In this document: one piece after another, positions 62,050-64,000 of the stretch
How the letters are laid out: each line of letters starts with the position of its first letter
Numbering within the stretch: position 1 is the stretch's first letter
Origin: Chelativorans sp. AA-79
GTDB taxonomy: Bacteria; Pseudomonadota; Alphaproteobacteria; Rhizobiales; Rhizobiaceae
DNA length: 64,000 nucleotides
Assembly: GCF_029457495.1 (NCBI RefSeq)
Contig: NZ_CP120361.1
Coordinates: 1,116,001-1,180,000 of the forward strand
Direction: 5' to 3'
Position numbers and translations under genes: made by a program
Notes under the pieces: model-generated
What the model was told of the DNA's origin: nothing
Seen by the model: the letters and a program-made list of their open reading frames with translations, nothing else
Database searches by the model: none

Positions 62050-62269
62050 GAACACAACAAAACATTAATTGTGGAGAATTCGCCTGCATTTCTGCGGGCC
62101 GCATCTTCTTCACGAACTCGTGATTGAGGGAAACCGCCCATTATCTCATTTCGTTAATATTCACTACCACATTAGTATAAAATTGGCACAAATATCGAAC
62201 GGATTTGGTATTTAGGGTTTTATTAGGACAGGCATATGCTTCCCTGCGGATGAGAGGTATACTTGTTCT

Positions 62270-62989
62270 ATGGCGGGAGATTTCGGGGATTTTTTGAAGG
62301 CTCTCGAAGCGGACATGGCAGCGTCCGCGGGCAATCGCCGGACAGGGGGGAAGGGCCCCGATGTTTGGCGGCGCGTCTACGAGGCCGGGGACACGATTTC
62401 CAATGGCGACGGGAACAAGGAGGCCTTCTTTCTTGTCTCCTCGGGGTGGGTCGCTTCGGGAAAGATGTTGACCAGCGGCGCCCGCATCGTGCTGGATTTC
62501 CTCCTTCCGGGCGACGTGGTGGGAATCGGCACAACCGAATGGGCGCGCGAGGTTGTAACAGCGCTTTCTCCCGCTACGGTTTTCGAATTTCCCGGTGCTC
62601 CGCTGGAGCGTCTGCTGACTGCGCCAAGGGAGCTGTCGGCCCCGATTTTGAAGGGCATAGCGCGGCGCAACGCCCGGATCGCCGAGCATATGGCCAGCAT
62701 CGGCCGGCGGGGTGCGGTCGAGCGCACCGCGCATCTCCTCCTGGAACTTGCCCATCGCCTCGGTGCGAAGCCCGACCGGGGAAGGGTACGCTTCTCCTGC
62801 CCTCTGACGCAGTCCGATCTGGCGGATGCCCTGGGTCTTACGGCCGTTCACGTGAATCGTGTGTTGAAAGATCTACGGGAGAGTGGCTTCGTCTCATTCC
62901 GTAATGGTACAGTGGAGATCCACAATATCGGCCGTTTGGCAGATTTCGTGGGTTTCGACACGTCCTATTTGACGCTGCGCGGCGAGTAA
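62270..62989 (+). CDS. Crp/Fnr-family transcriptional regulator
   Basis: A 239-residue regulator with an N-terminal cyclic-nucleotide-binding-type fold (about 25-140, A-F-F-L-V-S-S-G-W-V and D-F-L-L-P-G-D-V-V-G-I) and a C-terminal winged helix (about 155-230, L-T-Q-S-D-L-A-D-A-L-G-L-T-A-V-H-V-N-R-V-L-K). No Cys cluster for an iron-sulfur centre is visible, so it is not an Fnr-type oxygen sensor. It stands alone behind an AT-rich 220-base gap. Position at the end of the EPS genes suggests, but does not show, a role in their control. Confidence 0.87.
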   Translation: MAGDFGDFLKALEADMAASAGNRRTGGKGPDVWRRVYEAGDTISNGDGNKEAFFLVSSGWVASGKMLTSGARIVLDFLLPGDVVGIGTTEWAREVVTALSPATVFEFPGAPLERLLTAPRELSAPILKGIARRNARIAEHMASIGRRGAVERTAHLLLELAHRLGAKPDRGRVRFSCPLTQSDLADALGLTAVHVNRVLKDLRESGFVSFRNGTVEIHNIGRLADFVGFDTSYLTLRGE

Positions 62990-63012
62990 CGGTTCCTGAT
63001 TCGTCTATCAAC

Positions 63013-63023
63013 TACAAGTTGTA
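63013..63023. promoter_or_regulatory. Palindrome upstream of the LuxR-type gene
   Basis: TACAA-G-TTGTA is a perfect 11-base palindrome in the AT-rich stretch 24 bases after the Crp-family stop. The related octamer TTGTACAA stands at 63218-63225, 22 bases before the LuxR-type start. The pair of TTGTA/TACAA sites may be operators, perhaps for autoregulation; speculative. Confidence 0.3.
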
Positions 63024-63246
63024 TTAAATTTATTATCAAATGGTGAATATTCTTACAAGGGCTTAATCTAGGTTAGTGCATGTTATCCCCAATTATGCAG
63101 ATACTTTCCCTCGGATGATCAGCGCGGGGGTGCCTGTTGCTCGATCACCGTGAACCGTCAGGGGGATGGCAGCTGGGGACGGGAAAAGGCTGACCACGAT
63201 CTTCTGCCGGCGGTATCTTGTACAACGTCAACAGGGGAGTTGTGTC

Positions 63247-64000
63247 GTGGAATTCGAAAATGGATTTTCACCAGGGCCGGTCGGAAAACCGACACCGGCA
63301 TTGCCGCTCGATCTACAGACGAGCAGCGATTTCAATGCAGATATGGATATCGGAAGGGAGCCGAAGGAGAACCTTGTCCTCCTGATCGATCCGCGGGCGC
63401 TGGGGAGGGAATGCCTTGCGCAGAGCTTGCGCGGTCCCGACACGGATATCGTCGCGGTCGGTTCCGCCGACGAATGGCGCAAGTCCGGTAACCCGAGAGA
63501 GCCGTCCGCCGTTCTGTTCATCGTGGGAAGCAGGAAAATTGCCGATGCTGCGGTGCGGGCGGAGATTCAGAGCCTCGCCGAGGAGTTCGACGACAGCCCT
63601 GTCATCGTGGTCGCAGATTCCGATGACCTCGGACAGATTCTGACGGCGCTCGATTCCGGGGCGCGCGGCTACATTCCCAGCAATGTGGGCGTAAGCGTCG
63701 CGGCGGAGGCGATCCACCTCGCACAGGTGGGCGGTGTCTTCGTGCCGGCAAGCGGCGTGCTGGCCATGCGGGACGTGATCAATTCCACCACCAACCGAGC
63801 CGCCGGCCTGGGCAGCCTTTTCACCTCGCGCGAGGCGGAAGTGGCCGAGGCGCTGCGGCGGGGAAAAGCCAACAAGATCATCGCTTACGAGCTGCAGTTG
63901 TGCGAGAGCACGGTCAAGGTGCACATCCGCAACATCATGAAGAAGCTCAACGCGACCAACCGCACGGAGGTGGCCTACAAGATCAGGGAAATGATGTCCT
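63247..64000 (+). CDS. LuxR-family regulator with degenerate receiver domain (3' end outside window)
   Basis: At least 251 residues, cut by the window end. The start is GTG 63247, with AGGGGAG 7 bases upstream. After a 45-residue lead comes a receiver-like fold (about 45-165: N-L-V-L-L-I-D-P-R, S-A-V-L-F-I-V-G-S, V-I-V-V-A-D-S, G-A-R-G-Y-I-P). The phospho-acceptor Asp of strand 3, the Thr/Ser of strand 4 and the Lys of strand 5 are replaced, so phosphorylation is unlikely. The C-terminal helix-turn-helix is clear: F-T-S-R-E-A-E-V-A-E-A-L, S-T-V-K-V-H-I-R-N-I-M-K-K-L. A regulator of the adjacent EPS locus is plausible. Confidence 0.88.
   Translation, partial: MEFENGFSPGPVGKPTPALPLDLQTSSDFNADMDIGREPKENLVLLIDPRALGRECLAQSLRGPDTDIVAVGSADEWRKSGNPREPSAVLFIVGSRKIADAAVRAEIQSLAEEFDDSPVIVVADSDDLGQILTALDSGARGYIPSNVGVSVAAEAIHLAQVGGVFVPASGVLAMRDVINSTTNRAAGLGSLFTSREAEVAEALRRGKANKIIAYELQLCESTVKVHIRNIMKKLNATNRTEVAYKIREMMS

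Noticed and set aside
62050..62269. CACGA-AC-TCGTG palindrome and AT-rich sequence as an EPS operon terminator
   Set aside because: No stem followed by a T-run was found; the stretch looks more like the promoter of the Crp-family gene.

Overview
The window reads as chromosomal DNA of a high-GC alphaproteobacterium of the order Hyphomicrobiales (Rhizobiales), most likely Phyllobacteriaceae/Rhizobiaceae. The evidence is ExoF/ExoP/ExoY-type exopolysaccharide genes, a PrsD/PrsE-type type I secretion pair, several CUT1 and Dpp/Opp ABC importers, and a long palindromic interspersed repeat of the kind scattered through Mesorhizobium-like genomes. This placement is inference; no rRNA or other marker gene lies in the window. 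No tRNA or rRNA gene, insertion sequence or CRISPR array was seen.

Region 1 (1-3653, +) is the distal part of a Dpp/Opp-type ABC importer operon ending in a class V aminotransferase that resembles pyridoxamine-pyruvate transaminase. Two small minus-strand genes follow (a YidB-like protein and a secreted two-motif protein). Region 2 (5095-12791) is a sugar-acid uptake unit: two minus-strand regulators (GntR, AraC), then a plus-strand CUT1 importer (two permeases, ATPase, binding protein) and a GH105 unsaturated rhamnogalacturonyl hydrolase, which suggests use of pectin-derived oligosaccharides. A palindromic repeat sits between the permease genes. Region 3 (12822-17772) is a TetR gene divergent from an RND efflux adaptor and pump, with a perfect operator-like palindrome between them. 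Region 4 (25372-17831, -) is a type I secretion locus: a Gly/Asn-rich low-complexity protein, a tandem-motif acidic protein, an ABC exporter with a 200-residue disordered N-terminus, and a membrane fusion protein.

Region 5 (27785-39101 and 58397-62049) is an exopolysaccharide locus: ExoF-like export protein, ExoP-like chain-length regulator, ExoY-like initiating sugar transferase, three glycosyltransferases, a flippase, a methyltransferase, a polymerase, a pyruvyl transferase and a secreted GH16 glucanase. A Crp-family regulator and a LuxR-type regulator with a degenerate receiver domain end the window.

Region 6 (39823-58094) is the most unusual part. A hybrid NRPS-PKS gene cluster lies inside the polysaccharide locus. 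Three overlapping minus-strand genes encode A-PCP, then KS-AT-ACP-aminotransferase-C-A-PCP, then C-(A remnant)-PCP-TE, directly followed by a formyltransferase-like/GINT1_N-like protein. A Sfp-type phosphopantetheinyl transferase and a DegT-type aminotransferase converge on the operon, and a GMC oxidoreductase diverges from the DegT gene. Active-site reading gives a Leu-like loading residue, one malonyl extension, conversion of the beta-keto group to an amine and a Gly unit. The last module is odd: its C domain has HQxxxDG, it has no usable A domain, and its thioesterase carries Cys in place of Ser. The position inside the polysaccharide genes suggests a small aminoacyl product that decorates or accompanies the polymer; that link is inference.

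A structured, probably non-coding element ending in an intrinsic terminator (39430-39621) separates the polysaccharide genes from the NRPS region.
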